From the NCBI RefSeq assembly GCF_028372415.1, contig NC_092875.1, forward strand, positions 54,477,228-54,541,227: 64,000 nt of DNA. Direction: 5' to 3'. The number at the start of each line of letters is the position of its first letter. The stretch's first letter is position 1. The DNA comes from Notamacropus eugenii. Its lineage: Eukaryota > Chordata > Mammalia > Diprotodontia > Macropodidae. This document shows positions 1 through 51,631 of this stretch, in pieces. The notes under the pieces were generated by a model, which had not been told where the DNA came from, did not search any database, and saw only the letters and a list, made by a program, of their open reading frames with translations. Position numbers and translations under genes: made by a program.

Positions 1-780
1 TTTCTTAGGTTTTCTCTTCCCTATTTTAAACATCCCCATTTCCTTCTTTATGATGACTTCTAATCCTCTCTCCCTCCTGGTAGTGCTTCTCCAAAGCCAC
101 ACCAACTTATCCAGTTTCTTCTTAAAGTGTGGTTTCCCAAAGTGAACCCCATTCTCATCCACTTAGATAAGGATTGTTTGCCACTCTTCTCAGAGACCCA
201 TGTCCTTAATGGAAACCAGAACATAGGCCTCTGCTGTCTGTAGGTATATGCATAGACTTAAACTGTTGGCAGAAAACAGCAAAAGATAGTTGCTTTATGA
301 TAATTGTTACATTGAGCATCAGTTTGAAATTCTGTTCAGGTGTCAGGTGATAACCACCAGACCAGAGGCCAAGGAAGTTGACTGTAAACAGACCAAGGCT
401 TCCAGCAGTGACTACTGTGCTGCAGCTTAGGGTTTTCTAGAAGAAGAACAAAGACTGTGAAATTTGGATGAGACAAACTTTTCCCTCCGATCCTTTGGAG
501 TTGGCATATTCTTTTGCTCCCAGATCCACTACAGGAAGCTTTTTGATTTCCTGAAGCCTGGTCTAATAAACAGAATTTTAGCCCAAAGTCCAGCCCTGTG
601 AGAGATTACATTGAGTCACTTTAGGGAAATGCCAGGTAGATGGCCTGATTCTTTCCCATGGAGGATAAACTCCTAACTTGGTTTTTGGCCTTGCCCAGAA
701 ATGTTTGAGTCTGGGGAATTTTGGGGATGAGAAAAGAAAAGCTGGGAATCATTATCCTCCAAGTAGCCCAAGAAATCATC
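1..780. other. PIP5K1C intron, no recognised feature
   Basis: Left part of the intron upstream of the first exon in the window. I looked for the preceding kinase exon (…EFLQKLLPGYYM) and did not find it. No repeat family recognised. Confidence 0.4.
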
Positions 781-784
781 TTCC

Positions 785-985
785 TGTGGTAGAAAGAGCT
801 CTATACTTGGAATCCCAGCTCTGTTATGTGCTAGCTCTGTAACCTTGAGCAAATCACTTAATTCCTCTAAGGTTCAGTTTACTAAGGAGATAACAATATA
901 GTATCTGCTTCACACAATTTTTTTGAGATTCAAATAAGATAGAAACAGTATTTGCAAACCTTAATCTGCTACTGTTATCATTATG
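785..985 (+). repeat. MIR-like CORE-SINE
   Basis: Contains the SINE body: tgtgctagctctgtaaccttgagcaaatcacttaattcctct, then the tail running to tttgcaaacctta. Diverged but in the expected order. Confidence 0.75.
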
Positions 986-1039
986 ACAACCTCAGCTGGA
1001 GAACCTCACGCTAAAACAAAAGTCTTGTGTATTGCTACT

Positions 1040-1265
1040 AGCAGTAACTCCCATTTCTATCAGCCTTTAAAGTTTATTAAACATTCTTCATAACAACCCT
1101 TTGTTGTAGGTAGGTGTAATACAAGAATGATCTCCATTTTATAGATGAAGAACCAGACTCAGAGAAATTCAGTAATTTGCTTAAGGTCCAACACCTAGGA
1201 AGTCTTCACCAGGACTACATGCCAAATCCCCTGACTCCAAGTCTCATGTTCTTTCTGTTACATCA
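1040..1265 (-). repeat. MIR-like SINE, antisense
   Basis: Antisense order of SINE landmarks: tctccattttatagatgaaga, cagactcagagaaattcagtaatttgcttaaggtc, then cccctgactccaagtc. Confidence 0.65.
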
Positions 1266-1744
1266 GGCTTCCTCAAGTTTAAAAACTCTTGAACCATCTT
1301 TACTGGAGAGTTCAACAATGGTGCAACAGACTGTCTTGAAATGTTGTGAGCTTGGGATATTCAAGTTGAGGCTGACTGACCATCTGTCAGGGATGCCATA
1401 AAGGGGCCGTGGAAAAATGGGCCAGATCAGTGCTGTCAAGATCAAATAGAAAGGGGGGTGGGGGGGCGCGCTAACCTGTACCTAAGGTTACCTGTGGACC
1501 AGTGTTATGGACTTCATTTGAGTGTTTAACACCTCTGGGCTACACGGCCTCTGATGTCCATTTCAACTCCTATGATTCCCCAGAACAGGACCAACAAACT
1601 AAAATTACCAGTCTAGGATACAACATGGCTTCTTGGATCAAATTTATTGCAGTTAGAAGAATGGAAGTTTGTCTGCATTTAGTCACATGGCCAGAGAAGA
1701 CCACTGACAAAATCAATATTCTGGTGGATTTCAGTTTGGTGTAG

Positions 1745-1975
1745 GGAATCATAATAATAGTTACCATTTATATGGTGCTTTAAGTGATTTACAGAGCAAT
1801 TTACATAAGTTATCTCATCTGATCCTCACAAAGACCCCTGTGAGGATTTTAAAGATGAGGAAACTGAAGCTGAGGAAGTTTAACAGACTTGCCCAGGATC
1901 ACACAGCCAGTAAGTGACTGAGGACAGTTTTGAACTCAGATCTTCATGGCTCTAAGTCCAGTTGTTTTTCATTTC
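1745..1975 (-). repeat. MIR-like SINE, antisense, adjoining a coding exon
   Basis: Landmarks: ttatctcatctgatcctcaca, gatgaggaaactgaagctgag, acttgcccaggatcacacagccagtaagtgactgag. It ends about 30 nt before the acceptor of the 2006 exon, so the polypyrimidine tract lies right at its edge. Confidence 0.75.
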
Positions 1976-2005
1976 CTTTTAACAGTGTGATTTTCTTCCT
2001 CCCAG

Positions 2006-41231
<39,226 letters not shown>

Positions 41232-44200
41232 TTTCTATGCAGACATGAAGCCTGAAGCCAAGCCTAGTCCCCTCTCCAGGTTGCTGTGTTACCCTTGTGT
41301 TGATATCCTGCCCATCTGGGCTGGCCATGAGGGAGTTTGCCAACTTGCTGCAGCACAGGACCTCCTCCGCCAATGCGCATCCTACTGGAACCCTGCCTGA
41401 GCCTCCTGTCCTTGTCCTTTCTTCCCACTGACCAACTCAACCGTGACCATCCTGGGACCAATGGCAACTGACTGAAAAGACACAACTCCCTAGCCCAGAA
41501 TGCCCAGAAGAAAAGAAATCAGTGGCGTGAAATCGAAGTGAAGGCAGTTTTCCCCCTGGGCACTCCTGTAAACTACCTATGAGTGTGTGATACTGTGAAC
41601 CTTTTTAATTTTTAAATCATGTATTTATTTTGGGTCTTGAATCTTTGCACACAGACACAGCAGCACAAATGTGCTTTTTTTTATCTGATTAATTGCACTT
41701 TCAGTTCCTCTCTGTACTACATGTATATCATGAGATCACATGAAACCTCACTGGAATTCTTGAGAGGGCAATTCACCTTGGCTTTGTGGATGGGCTGGGT
41801 ATAGGTTTCGGTATGTGTTTGGTCAGGGGAAAGACAGGGTCCCCTATGTGGCACCTCTGTCTGAAACCTGTACTCCAAGCCTCTGGACTATCGAATTGCC
41901 AATGACCTGCAAAGTGAGTTGGGTCATTGGCACAGGAAAGAGGGAAGGAATGGTTACTGTCTTTTCCTCATCTATACAGCATCACACACCCTTCCTCATT
42001 TTCCTCAGCATTCTGACAGTGCTCTGTGTGTCAAGACATTGCTGCCCCTATCTTTGTGTGGATTGCTTAGCCTCCTGTTGGAGCTCAATGAGTCACCCTC
42101 TGCATGGCATGGGCCTTCTAACAGGCATCCTGAAAAAGGAATCCCCCTCATTTCTCTGATGTGCCCTGGGGCAGGTGTACAAAATAATTGCTGCCCAGTC
42201 TCTGGAAATCAAGTCTGGATGTCACACCAACTCCTCCCCCACAACTCCACATGGAGAGAAGAGAGACTCATCCTCTCTGAACATGTGTGCAAAACAATCA
42301 GGTGACTACCTGTCAGCAAGCCAACCTTTGGACAGATTCTCCCTTACTTTTTGAAGGCCCTGCTGATTCCCACTCTTGTCTAGAAGTAGCAGGGGGAAGA
42401 TGGAGAAAGCAGTGTTTATATTGTTGCAAAAGAGCCTTTGACATCATGTCCTCATGCAGAATGACAGTGTGTTCCCCTGCTTTATAGAAGTAGGAGCCCA
42501 ACACGAGCTATATGCCTTGATCTGAAGGTAAGGACTCAGCCTTGGTAGAAGCTTTTGGTTAGCCATGAGGTGTGACAAGTTTAAGAGCTCTGCCTTGGGA
42601 TTTGGAAATGGATGTATACCCCCTTTCTCTTCCTGCAGATTTGATTCCACTGGCCAGAAGGGAAACATTTTGACATCACCTCCTGGCTCAAAGATCACAA
42701 TTTTTGAAAGTGCTACTCTTGAAATATTGATGTGTTCCACCTGGTGCTCCTGAGGTGTGGCATTCCCTAGGGGACTGACCAAGGGCTCAGAGAGTCCTTA
42801 TGTCTCCCTCACCTCTTTATGGCCCCAAGTAGCTACCCCTCTGAGAGCTATGGAGCCTATTCCTTTTACTCAGAGCTAAGAATTATGGACTTCTTGATAC
42901 AGATATGACAAATTATTTGGATTCCAGAAGAGACAAAGGCAGCATTGGTAAATTTTTCCACTAGATATTAAAGCAGTGGCTTCACCAAAATTTAAGCCAC
43001 TCTGGAAGGGAAAGAGGTGGGCAGTAGCAAGGAAATCAGGCCATTGGGCATAGGAGACTTGATAGGGCAGTTTGTAATTAAAGCAAAGCAAAATTGTTGA
43101 AATGGTAGTATAGGTCAGCAACAAGCAGGGCTTTAATCCACTTTGCTGTTCAAGAACTTCTGGAGAGAGTTTTTCACCCTTAACACACCCCATGGACCCT
43201 TCCTCCCACCACCTTTCTATCCAATATTGCATGTATGTCTCTGGCAGGCAAACTGATTGACATTGTTTGGTAAGGGCAGACCTCAAAAGCTTTACCCAGA
43301 GCATACGCAAGGTGTCATGACTAACCTATGTGATTACCTACCCCACCCCTCCTAGGCCTGGCCAGAAGGGAAGCAAAGGGTCCATTGTTGGTCTAGGAGA
43401 TGAAGCTCTTTCCTGCTTTGAGATTCGTTGTCTACAGAAACAATGCTTAAACTAGGGTTAATGAGTGGTTTTGTTATGTTTGATTTTAGGGATAAAAAAA
43501 ACATATTACTGTGTAGATTAAAGAAAGCAGAAACCATTTTTTGGGAAAGGAAGAGTGAAGGCAGAGGGGGCACTGCCAGCCACAAATAAGAAAACAAATC
43601 TAATAGTGCAGCAACATTAATTAGAACATTTTTTTCCAGATCCTATATTAGAGTTAAGTTGGAAGCGTGACATTCCATACTAGAGTCTTTCCAAGGTGAA
43701 AAGAAGCTGATTTGATAAATCCTCCTTTCCACCTATTGAATAGTATTGTGTATATGTATTTATGAGGTTTTTAATCTTCCATTAGTTTTTTGTCACCTGC
43801 ACTGTACTATTTGATTGCACTAATTTGCAATATCTTGTAGAAATGAGCCTAAAAGACAAGGTTTGGGCAATGAACTTTGTCAGGCTGGAGATAAGGTGCT
43901 TCCAGAGGAGGGAGGCCAGGAGAATCCACTTACCCTTTTCTTGGTCTCTTTGGAGGTTTTGGTGTTCTTTTCTTAGCTCTGTCATATTTTGCAAAGTCAG
44001 ATGTAGTGGCTTGTAAAAGTTGTAAGGCATTTCCTTCCCTGTGATTTTCCCTCTGCCACTTTGCAGTATCTTAAGAGTATAGTTCCCTTTCCTCCAGATC
44101 TGGTACTCTCTCCACAATACCCTGAACACCCAGAGATGGTCCCATCACTAGTCACCATACCCTACCCAACAAGAGGACTCAAATCTAAATCCTTGCACCT

Positions 44201-45758
44201 GCCCCTTTTGGAGGTAGATTTAAATGTAAATCCCCATTCCCCTTCCACCAACTCCCAACTTCTACATTATCCCAAGAAATTGTGATCAAGTCATGTTCAG
44301 GGAAGCTCCATGTCAGTAGCAGTTAGGCCTTGCTGTGAGTTACAAGGTAAGGAGGACCCATGCTTTGAAGCAAGGGCCTCCCAGGATACATTTATCAAAC
44401 CATCATGGAATGGTCAAGTAGTAGTTAATAGAAGGACAAGAAATCAGAACTGGAAGCTTACCTTAAAGTACAGTAGGAACAAACACGCAATTTAGGTCTT
44501 TGAAAATTTCTGCTGAGTGAAGGAGGTGAACTATGGGGGTAATCTGTAAGTCATGGGATACTGAACAGCCTTTATCTCTGGGTTTCAGTTCTGCTGAAAG
44601 TCCTGCTCTTGGGTCACCTCTCCTGGACCCTCTATACTATTTGCACAGTTACCTCTGTTACAAGACAAACCAACTGACCTCATTTTGTGGCTGGAAGCTT
44701 ATTTTGAGTTCTGTTGAGTTGAGTACTGCATATATATAAGCTTATTTTCCATCTCTCTCCACCAAAGGAGATCTTGGTGATGTGGGGTGAGGTGGAGAAG
44801 TTAGCTGATTTGCTTCTACTACTAAAATCTGCATTTAGAAAGGAAAAGGTCTCCCATCCAGCTTTTTGGCAAAAGGAACAGTGGGCTTTGGCCCACTTAC
44901 AGGTAATGGGGTTGTTAGGCATCTTGTACTTCAAATGGTGCATATTGGGTTCAAACCCCCTGAGGCTCTGAGGAGCTGTGCACTTGGACCAACATAAATA
45001 TGAATGTTGCCACCACAGTTTAACATATCCTACAAGGGTCATTCTGTGCACCCCAGAAAGAGCACTGTTGTCTGCCAGGGATTGAATGGAACTATTTATT
45101 GATTACATTATGGAGTCCCTACTAAGGGCCTTATCACCATGATACAGTATAATGATTCCTTCTGACCAGTGCCCCATCCAACAAACCCAAGGAAGTGTCA
45201 GAAGCCCCAAGATGCCACCTGGACCAGACCTCCTATTGATGGGCCAGTTTGAGGCCAATGAATCACTAAAGCAGTATTCCCCAAAGAGCAGCCCTAAGTG
45301 GAGCCTCTAAACATCTCAGGAGTTGAAAACACACACACATGCACACACACACACAATTATTTTTCCCATAGAATGGAGTTATCCACAAGGAGGTGATGAA
45401 TCCTGATAGTGTCACAACTCAGAGTGGCCCTACTTTCCCTTAGTCTCCCCCATTCCCCTCACCCCTGACACACTAAAATGATTTGTTGCTTATCACCTCC
45501 ACTCTGCATTGCTGGGCTAACCAAGAGGGACAATACAACAGTTCTTGGGACAGAGGAGGAGAAGGAATGATAACGGACCAAGGAACAACTGATCATCCTA
45601 GGACCCTCTCCAAGGACTCACAACAGCCAGTTTTGCCCCACCCTCTCTTATCTTTAGATTCCCAGGGTGGTCTTGTCCTCCTTCCTGGGAAAGGCAAAAC
45701 CCTTAACTCAGGCCTACCAAGGTTGCTTCTGATTCTGGAAGTCTCCAGTTGACACAAG

Positions 45759-45764
45759 AATAAA
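45759..45764 (+). terminator. Possible proximal poly(A) signal AATAAA
   Basis: AATAAA followed by AAGCC and a T-rich tract at 45780-45800. It could give a 3' UTR about 1 kb shorter. Signal only; use is not shown. Confidence 0.35.
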
Positions 45765-46742
45765 AAAGCCTGCAGTCCTTGTCATTTCTTGAGTCTTACT
45801 CTCTTAGGAGTATCATGTTACAAATGTATGTAAGTAGGTATGTAGTTTATCATATATGGGGGGAGGGGGGAGGGGAGAGAAAAACCCAAACTTCTGTTGA
45901 TAGTCATGTTTCTATTTTTGCTTTAACACACAAAGGCCCTTTTTTGAACCCCCTTTCCCTCAGAGAGCTGTAAATTGATGCTAATTGTTCCTTTCTCAGT
46001 TGGCGGCATTAACTTTAGTCTCATTGAGGAGAGGGAGAAAAGGCAAGATGACCTATTTACAATGTCTAGTGAATGAACTGCCTTACCCCAATGAGGATGA
46101 CTCCCAGAACCCTGATTGTTCTCCCGAGTGTAAAATCTGTACATACTCTCCTGAATGACATGCATCCTCTCCTCACCTGTCTTGTCTCCAGTGGCTGCTA
46201 TTGCTAAGAAAGTGGATGGTGTTTAAATTCTTGTACTGTATAAAAGACATTTCTCTGATATCATTTAGGCTGCAGTCCTTCTCCTCTTGAACCTAGACAA
46301 CCCAACTTTAGCTAATGCAATATACGTGGTCACTGACGGAGCCTTTTCCACTCCACTCTTTGTCACTGCAGACTTGCAGCTTGTGTCCTGCTCACCCCTG
46401 GGTTACTCCTGTTCATTCTCTCTACAGTAGCTCCTTGTTGGCCTTCTTCTGGTGGCAAAATTGCATTGATGTCTGATTGATTCAGTCTCACAGCGTAACT
46501 GATTTAAACAAAAAACCTTGTGTGTCTTAATCCTCAAAGAGGGTTCCCATGTACTCAATCACCCTTTTGTCTGGTATTTGACAATCGAGGCGTGGCCTCC
46601 TCTTTCACGCTGTCTCTCAAACCCAAAACCGTGAATTCTTCTGTAGACCCTTGCCACCACTGCTGACACCGAATAACACTTGTATGCAATCCCCTGTCCT
46701 GACCTCTCCCCCACCTCTTTTTACTTTGAAAAGGTGATCTCT

Positions 46743-46748
46743 AATAAA
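46743..46748 (+). terminator. PIP5K1C: Likely main poly(A) signal of PIP5K1C
   Basis: AATAAA, with a long GT-rich element (46777-46824) starting about 30 nt downstream. That is the classic hexamer plus GU-rich arrangement. Old interspersed repeats resume after it. This is the best candidate for the transcript end. Confidence 0.7.
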
Positions 46749-46776
46749 TAAGGTGACAAAGCACTGGTCTCTGCTC

Positions 46777-46824
46777 CGTGTGTGTGTGTGCGTGTGTGTG
46801 TCTGTCTATCTGTCTGTCTGTCTT
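46777..46824 (+). repeat. (TG)n/(CTGT)n simple repeat, probable downstream GU-rich element
   Basis: Alternating TG with one C, then CTGT units (tgtctgtctatctgtctgtctg). It lies just past the likely cleavage site and may serve as the CstF-binding element. Confidence 0.7.
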
Positions 46825-47089
46825 AAATTCCTAGGATAAGCTTTCCTGATCTGCTGTGCAGTTGGGAACATCATATCTCCTTTTGTTTGTTTGACCCTGT
46901 TTGAAAGCACTTTCAAAGTCAGAAACTATCTGGGATGAAAGAGACTTTAGAGCCTAAAATGGGAGAGCTGAAAGGGGCCTTAGAACCAAGCACATAAAAC
47001 TGGGAGGAACCTATGGAGCTCAGAGATGATTCTGATTTTACTGATGGAGAAATGGGGGAAGAGAAGGGGTAGGGACTTACGAGACTTGC

Positions 47090-47280
47090 TGAGTTTGTGG
47101 GAGATTAGGAAGGAACTAGTACTGAATGTATAGCAGGCCTGAGTTCAAGGCCTACCTCTGCTATGTACTTGCCCTGTGATCTTGGCAATTCACCTAATCC
47201 CTCTGGGACTCAGTTTCCTTATCTTTAAAATGGGAGTAATAGAAGATGCCCTATCTACCGTACATGAAAGAATATACAAA
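47090..47280 (+). repeat. MIR-like SINE
   Basis: 'ctctgctatgtacttgccctgtgatcttggcaattcacctaatccctctgggactcagtttccttatctttaaaatggg'. Confidence 0.75.
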
Positions 47281-47354
47281 AACTCTTTGAAAGCATATTA
47301 CCTCTGAATATAGGCAACTGCTACCTAATTTGACCCTCACAACACCAACCCCCC

Positions 47355-47645
47355 CCACCCACTCTCATATTTGTAAAGCAGTTATTATGCCCAATTTACA
47401 GTTGAGGAGGATGAGGAGAAAGGGAATAAGCACCTACTATGTTCAGGTACCGTGCTAAGTACTTTATAAATATCTCATTTGATCCTCATAAAAACCCAGG
47501 GAGGTAGGTGTTATTATCCCCACTCTGTGGCTGATGTTACGAGGCAGAGGTTAGGAGACTTGCCCAGAGTCACACAGTATCTGAGGTTAGATTTGAATTC
47601 AGATCTTTCTGACTCCAGGCCTAACACTATTCACTGCCTCTAACT
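47355..47645 (-). repeat. MIR-like SINE, antisense
   Basis: 'cacctactatgttcaggtaccgtgctaagtactttataaatatctcatttgatcctca', 'gttaggagacttgcccagagtcacacagtatctgagg', 'ctgactccaggcctaacact'. Confidence 0.8.
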
Positions 47646-47699
47646 TGACATCTAGCGCAGGACCCTTAACCACACCACTACATCATTGCTAATTTATAA

Positions 47700-48070
47700 T
47701 TCGATTTTTTAAGACTTGTGCCTGTAGCAGGGGCTACAAAGATGAATGAGACATAGTTCCTAATCTGGGGGACTCCTGGTCTAGCTTAGGGGATAGAATA
47801 TAGACACACAAAAAAAGAACAAAGCAACCACAATCCATGGCAACCATCTAAGTGAGCACCATATGAGTGGGACAGAAAGGAGGAGCTCTAGAATCTTAAA
47901 GGAACAAAGAAGTGGCCCCTATGGCCTGGACTGGTTTGAAATTGTGGGGCTTATAGGAAGAAAGGACTTTGGCAGAGGCTGGAATGCATCTGGTGTGTTT
48001 GGAATTAGAGAATTAAGTCCTAGAGCTGAGGAAACTTGCAGAGAAACAGGAAAGTGAAGGTAAGAAAGCA
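47700..48070 (-). repeat. L2-type fragment, antisense
   Basis: 'tagcaggggctacaaagatgaatgagacatagttcctaatctgggggactcctggtctag' follows the antisense L2 3' module; weaker after 47900. Confidence 0.45.
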
Positions 48071-48194
48071 ATGGGGGTAGGGTAGCAGGGTGTGGAGACA
48101 GCAGGCTTTTAATATGAGGCCAAGGGAAAAGAAACTTGTAGCAATGAGAGTCACTGATGTGTCCATGGGGGAAAGATGACCCAAAGTAGGTTTC

Positions 48195-48480
48195 CCATCT
48201 GAGAGGTGGTTGTGTTTGTCCCTCATTTTTGAAGAGGACCATGACATCAGCGAAATGATGACATGACTTGCAGGTGACTGATTTGAGTGAGGGAGGCCTG
48301 TGCAAGGTCAGCAGCCTCGCTTTCTCCTCCAGAGCCATCTGGATCCAGTGACCTGATACTCATTAAGATGACTGGAGATGGCCCAGGATGCAATGGGAGA
48401 CCCTGGCTTGCCCTTTTAGGGTAAGGCTTTTCAGGTTCTCACCCAGTTCACTCTGAAGCCCTTAAATTAGACCACAATAG
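48195..48480 (+). repeat. Interspersed repeat with 'ttgaagaggaccatgacatca' head, family not named
   Basis: 'tgtttgtccctcatttttgaagaggaccatgacatcagcgaaatgatgacatgacttgcaggtgactga' and 'ctcctccagagccatctggatccagtgacc' belong to a SINE-like family I associate with marsupials, but I cannot give its name reliably. Confidence 0.5.
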
Positions 48481-49155
48481 GTTTCAGCCCAAGCTCCACT
48501 TAATAGCTGTTTTTTGGGCCCTCCTGGCTTAGAGTGAATGTTAATGGTAACTCTTTCTCTTTGGAACAGCAACCCTGAGGGTCTTGCCCTCCCAGCTTGA
48601 TTTTTGTTTTTCCATCTGAGAACTGGGAGGGAAGGAATTAGGGGCAAAGTGATGGGTTGGGAGATATTTTTACTAGCAATGTTCAAGTTATGTGCAGAGC
48701 TTAGTATAAGATGCTAGAGAAGACAGTTCAGAAAAGACATAGTCTCTTGCCTCCTCTTGGAGACTAGTCCAATAAGGGGATGAAAACACTGTAAACCGAT
48801 CCCCCTGACAGTAATTGCCTAATCCAAAACTCTTTCAGGAAGCATCTAGTCAACATGCCTGTGTTCTCTGCCTCTTAACACCCTCCACCAATTTTGTTTC
48901 CCATCTGGGCCCTGTGCCCAGTGTACCATTCTTGATGAGCTCAGTGACCTCATAGCTACATCGAAGCCTGAAACGTCTGTCCATCCCCCTAGTACTCCTT
49001 TCTAGGACACAGTGTCCCCACAGGGTGCTAGAGACAGACAATAGCCACAGAATTAAGTCTTTTCAAAAGCTGTTAGTTTGGGAGGAAAGCTTAAGGGCCA
49101 CCCAAGCCATAACTAGAGTTAGGGGGATGGGGCCCTGGCAACACAGCACCTAACT
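48481..49155. other. Intergenic, no recognised feature
   Basis: Unassigned spacer DNA between repeats. Confidence 0.35.
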
Positions 49156-49164
49156 AACAAAGCT

Positions 49165-49290
49165 ATCAGGGTCCTACATCTGTTCGGGCAAGTCACATAA
49201 CCTCTCTGGGCCTCAGTTGGCTCATCTGTAAAAGTGGTTTGAACTAAATGCCCTCTAAGGTCACTGCCAGATCCAAATCTATGATCTTAT
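49165..49290 (+). repeat. MIR-like SINE fragment
   Basis: 'ctgttcgggcaagtcacataacctctctgggcctcagttggctcatctgtaaaagtgg ... gccctctaaggtcactgccagatcc'. Confidence 0.75.
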
Positions 49291-49785
49291 GAGTACAGAA
49301 TATTGCGCACTCTGTTCCTTGTGTCACTTAATTTGAGTTACCACATGTTCTTTGTTACGTAGGAAGGCTCACTAGGTTTGGGGATAGGAAGAACAGGAAC
49401 ATATTGGGAAATGACCATGATGATTTAAGAACAGTAAGCACCAATAAAACTTTAGCAGATTAAATGGTAAAATGTATAAATCTCCAGATGGCAGCTTCAT
49501 CCTTCAGTTACCTCACCCTGAAAAACTTTCCCTGGCGTGGTCCCAACTGCTCCCTTCCAGGTCAAACCCTTCCCCCTCAAGGGGCTGCTGCTATTGTGTA
49601 TCTCCCCCATCACTCACCCCAACTGAACAGGCCTCATCAAAAGGCACTGATGGTGCTGGCTGTTGTGTGAGTCAAAACTGCTCACTACACAGAAGCCATC
49701 AAGGGGCTGAGCTAGAAGGACCCTTGGAATATAGAGCAAAGACTCAAGGTGAAAAAAGACCTTAAAACATAAGACTGGTAAAGCT

Positions 49786-49788
<3 letters not shown>

Positions 49789-49861
<73 letters not shown>
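49789..49861. repeat. (AT)n microsatellite
   Basis: About 36 AT units without interruption, followed by ACACACA. Can extrude as a cruciform; likely polymorphic. Confidence 0.97.
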
Positions 49862-49869
<8 letters not shown>

Positions 49870-49974
49870 ACTTTACACATGAAGACAGAGAAGGGAATAA
49901 AAGATGCTGTTGACTGGAGACCTGGGAGAGGAAAAATCTTATGGGAGATCTATAGGAAATTGATCCAGACATAA

Positions 49975-50190
49975 TCAATCAACAAGTATTTATTAAGCAT
50001 ATACAATGTGTGAGGCAATGGAAATACAAAGAGGAAAAAAAACAATTCTTACACACAAGGTGCTTACATTCTAATGAAAGAGACAAGAAGCACATATATT
50101 AAATATATTGTCAGTTGTTTTTCAGTTCTATCTGATTCCTTGTGCCTCTGTTTGGAGTTGTTTTTGCAGGGCACTTTTTCCACTGGGCCA
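49975..50190. repeat. SINE pieces: L2/MIR-type 3' module, then a MAR1-like antisense fragment
   Basis: 'caatcaacaagtatttattaagcatatacaatgtgtgaggcaatgg' then 'ttgtcagttgtttttcagttctatctgattcc ... cactttttccactgggccacctagctg'. Confidence 0.6.
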
Positions 50191-50199
50191 CCTAGCTGA

Positions 50200-51631
50200 C
50201 CACTAGTATAAAGTGAATAAATACAAATCTATACGAAGTAGTTAAATCAAGGTAGTCAGAAGGGGGAGGATGAGGACATCAGCAGTTAAAGGGATCAGAA
50301 AAGGTTCACGCAGATGGTCTCTGAGTCAGAAGTAAGGAGGATGTGCATTCCAGGCATGAGACATTCCAGGCATGAGAGACAAAGGCAGAGTGGAGAGACA
50401 GTGTCATATGTGAGGAACAGGGAGAAAGCCAGTTTGGCTGGACTGTGGAATATGGGAGTATGGGAGGTGGGTGAGTAACATCTAATGAAACTAGAAAGAT
50501 GGAAGAAAAAGCGTTCCCTAATTTGTACAGGAAATCTTCAAAGGATGTAGCAGGCAGTTTTCAAAGGAAGAAATATAAAACCATATGAAAAAATGCTCCG
50601 TCAACTTACTAATTTAAAACATGCACAATAAAACAACTCTGGGGTTTTGCTACATATATATCAGATTGGCAAAGATAAAGGAGGATGTTGAAATAACTGG
50701 TCTTCAAGGTTCGTTTCAGCTCTAAATCTATGAACCTACGGATAGGGAAGACTGCATGATCTGGTGGTTATGTCTCTTGGTTTTGGCTAATTGTATTTCA
50801 AAAGAAGGCTCATTTTATGTGCCAAGGACTGTGCTAAGCATTTTACAACTATTATCTCATTTGATCCTCACCACAACTCTAGGCACAATTATTTTACAGA
50901 TGAAAAAACTAAGACAAACAAAACCTAAGTGACTTGCCCAAGGTCATACAGCTTGAATCAGATTTAAACTCAGGCCTTCCAAACTCCAGGCCCAACTCTA
51001 TCCATTACCTCACCTAAGACAGAATGCTAACTACAGAGGGATTACGAAAGGGGTCCCCACATGAAGTGAACTCTGAGTTGAGCCTCGAAAGACACTAAGT
51101 CAGTCAATAAAGTAACTACTATGTGCCAAACACTGCGCTAAGTGCTACAGATACAAAAAAAAGGCAAAAGACAGTCCCTGGCCTTGAGGAACTCAGTTTA
51201 ATGGGGAAGACAACATACAAATAACTATATACCTATGAGAAATAAACAGGAAAAAGCGCAAATAGTCAAAAGAGGGAAAGCACTAGATGGGGAATCAGAA
51301 AAGGCTTCCTGTAAAAAACTAAGAATCCCTAAAAAGCAAAAAGTGAACTAATTATTAGTCTGGAGGGAACAGACTATGCAAAGTTGGGAGAGGCAATGCT
51401 TAGTTTAGGAAACAGTTTGGTGAGAATGTATACAAGGGGAGTAAAGTGAAACAGATCTGACAGCAGTGGGATTTAAGTACCAAAGTGAAGACATTTATCT
51501 TTCATCCTAGAAGGCACAGAGAGCCAGTAAGATGCTTTAAAAGGAAACTAACAAAGTTAGACCTGTGCTTTAGGAAGATTACTTTGGCTAAATGGAAAGT
51601 GGATTAGAAAAGGGGAGGGATGGAAGCAAGG
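50200..51631 (-). repeat. L2 LINE, antisense, with an L1 piece and SINEs
   Basis: Antisense L2 text ('aaggcacagagagccagtaagatgctttaaaaggaaac...gttagacctgtgctttaggaagattactttggc'). Also a sense L1 ORF2 scrap at about 50540-50700 (aaaaatgctccgtcaact...aaaacaactctgggg) and an antisense MIR at 50775-51020. It leads directly into the minisatellite. Confidence 0.6.

Noticed and set aside
1..2005. Upstream PIP5K1C exon encoding ...FLQKLLPGYYM
   Set aside because: Searched for this segment in all + frames and found nothing; it must lie left of the window.
42876..43310. 144-codon minus-strand ORF in the 3' UTR
   Set aside because: Lies inside the PIP5K1C 3' UTR, with no homologous features that I can recognise.
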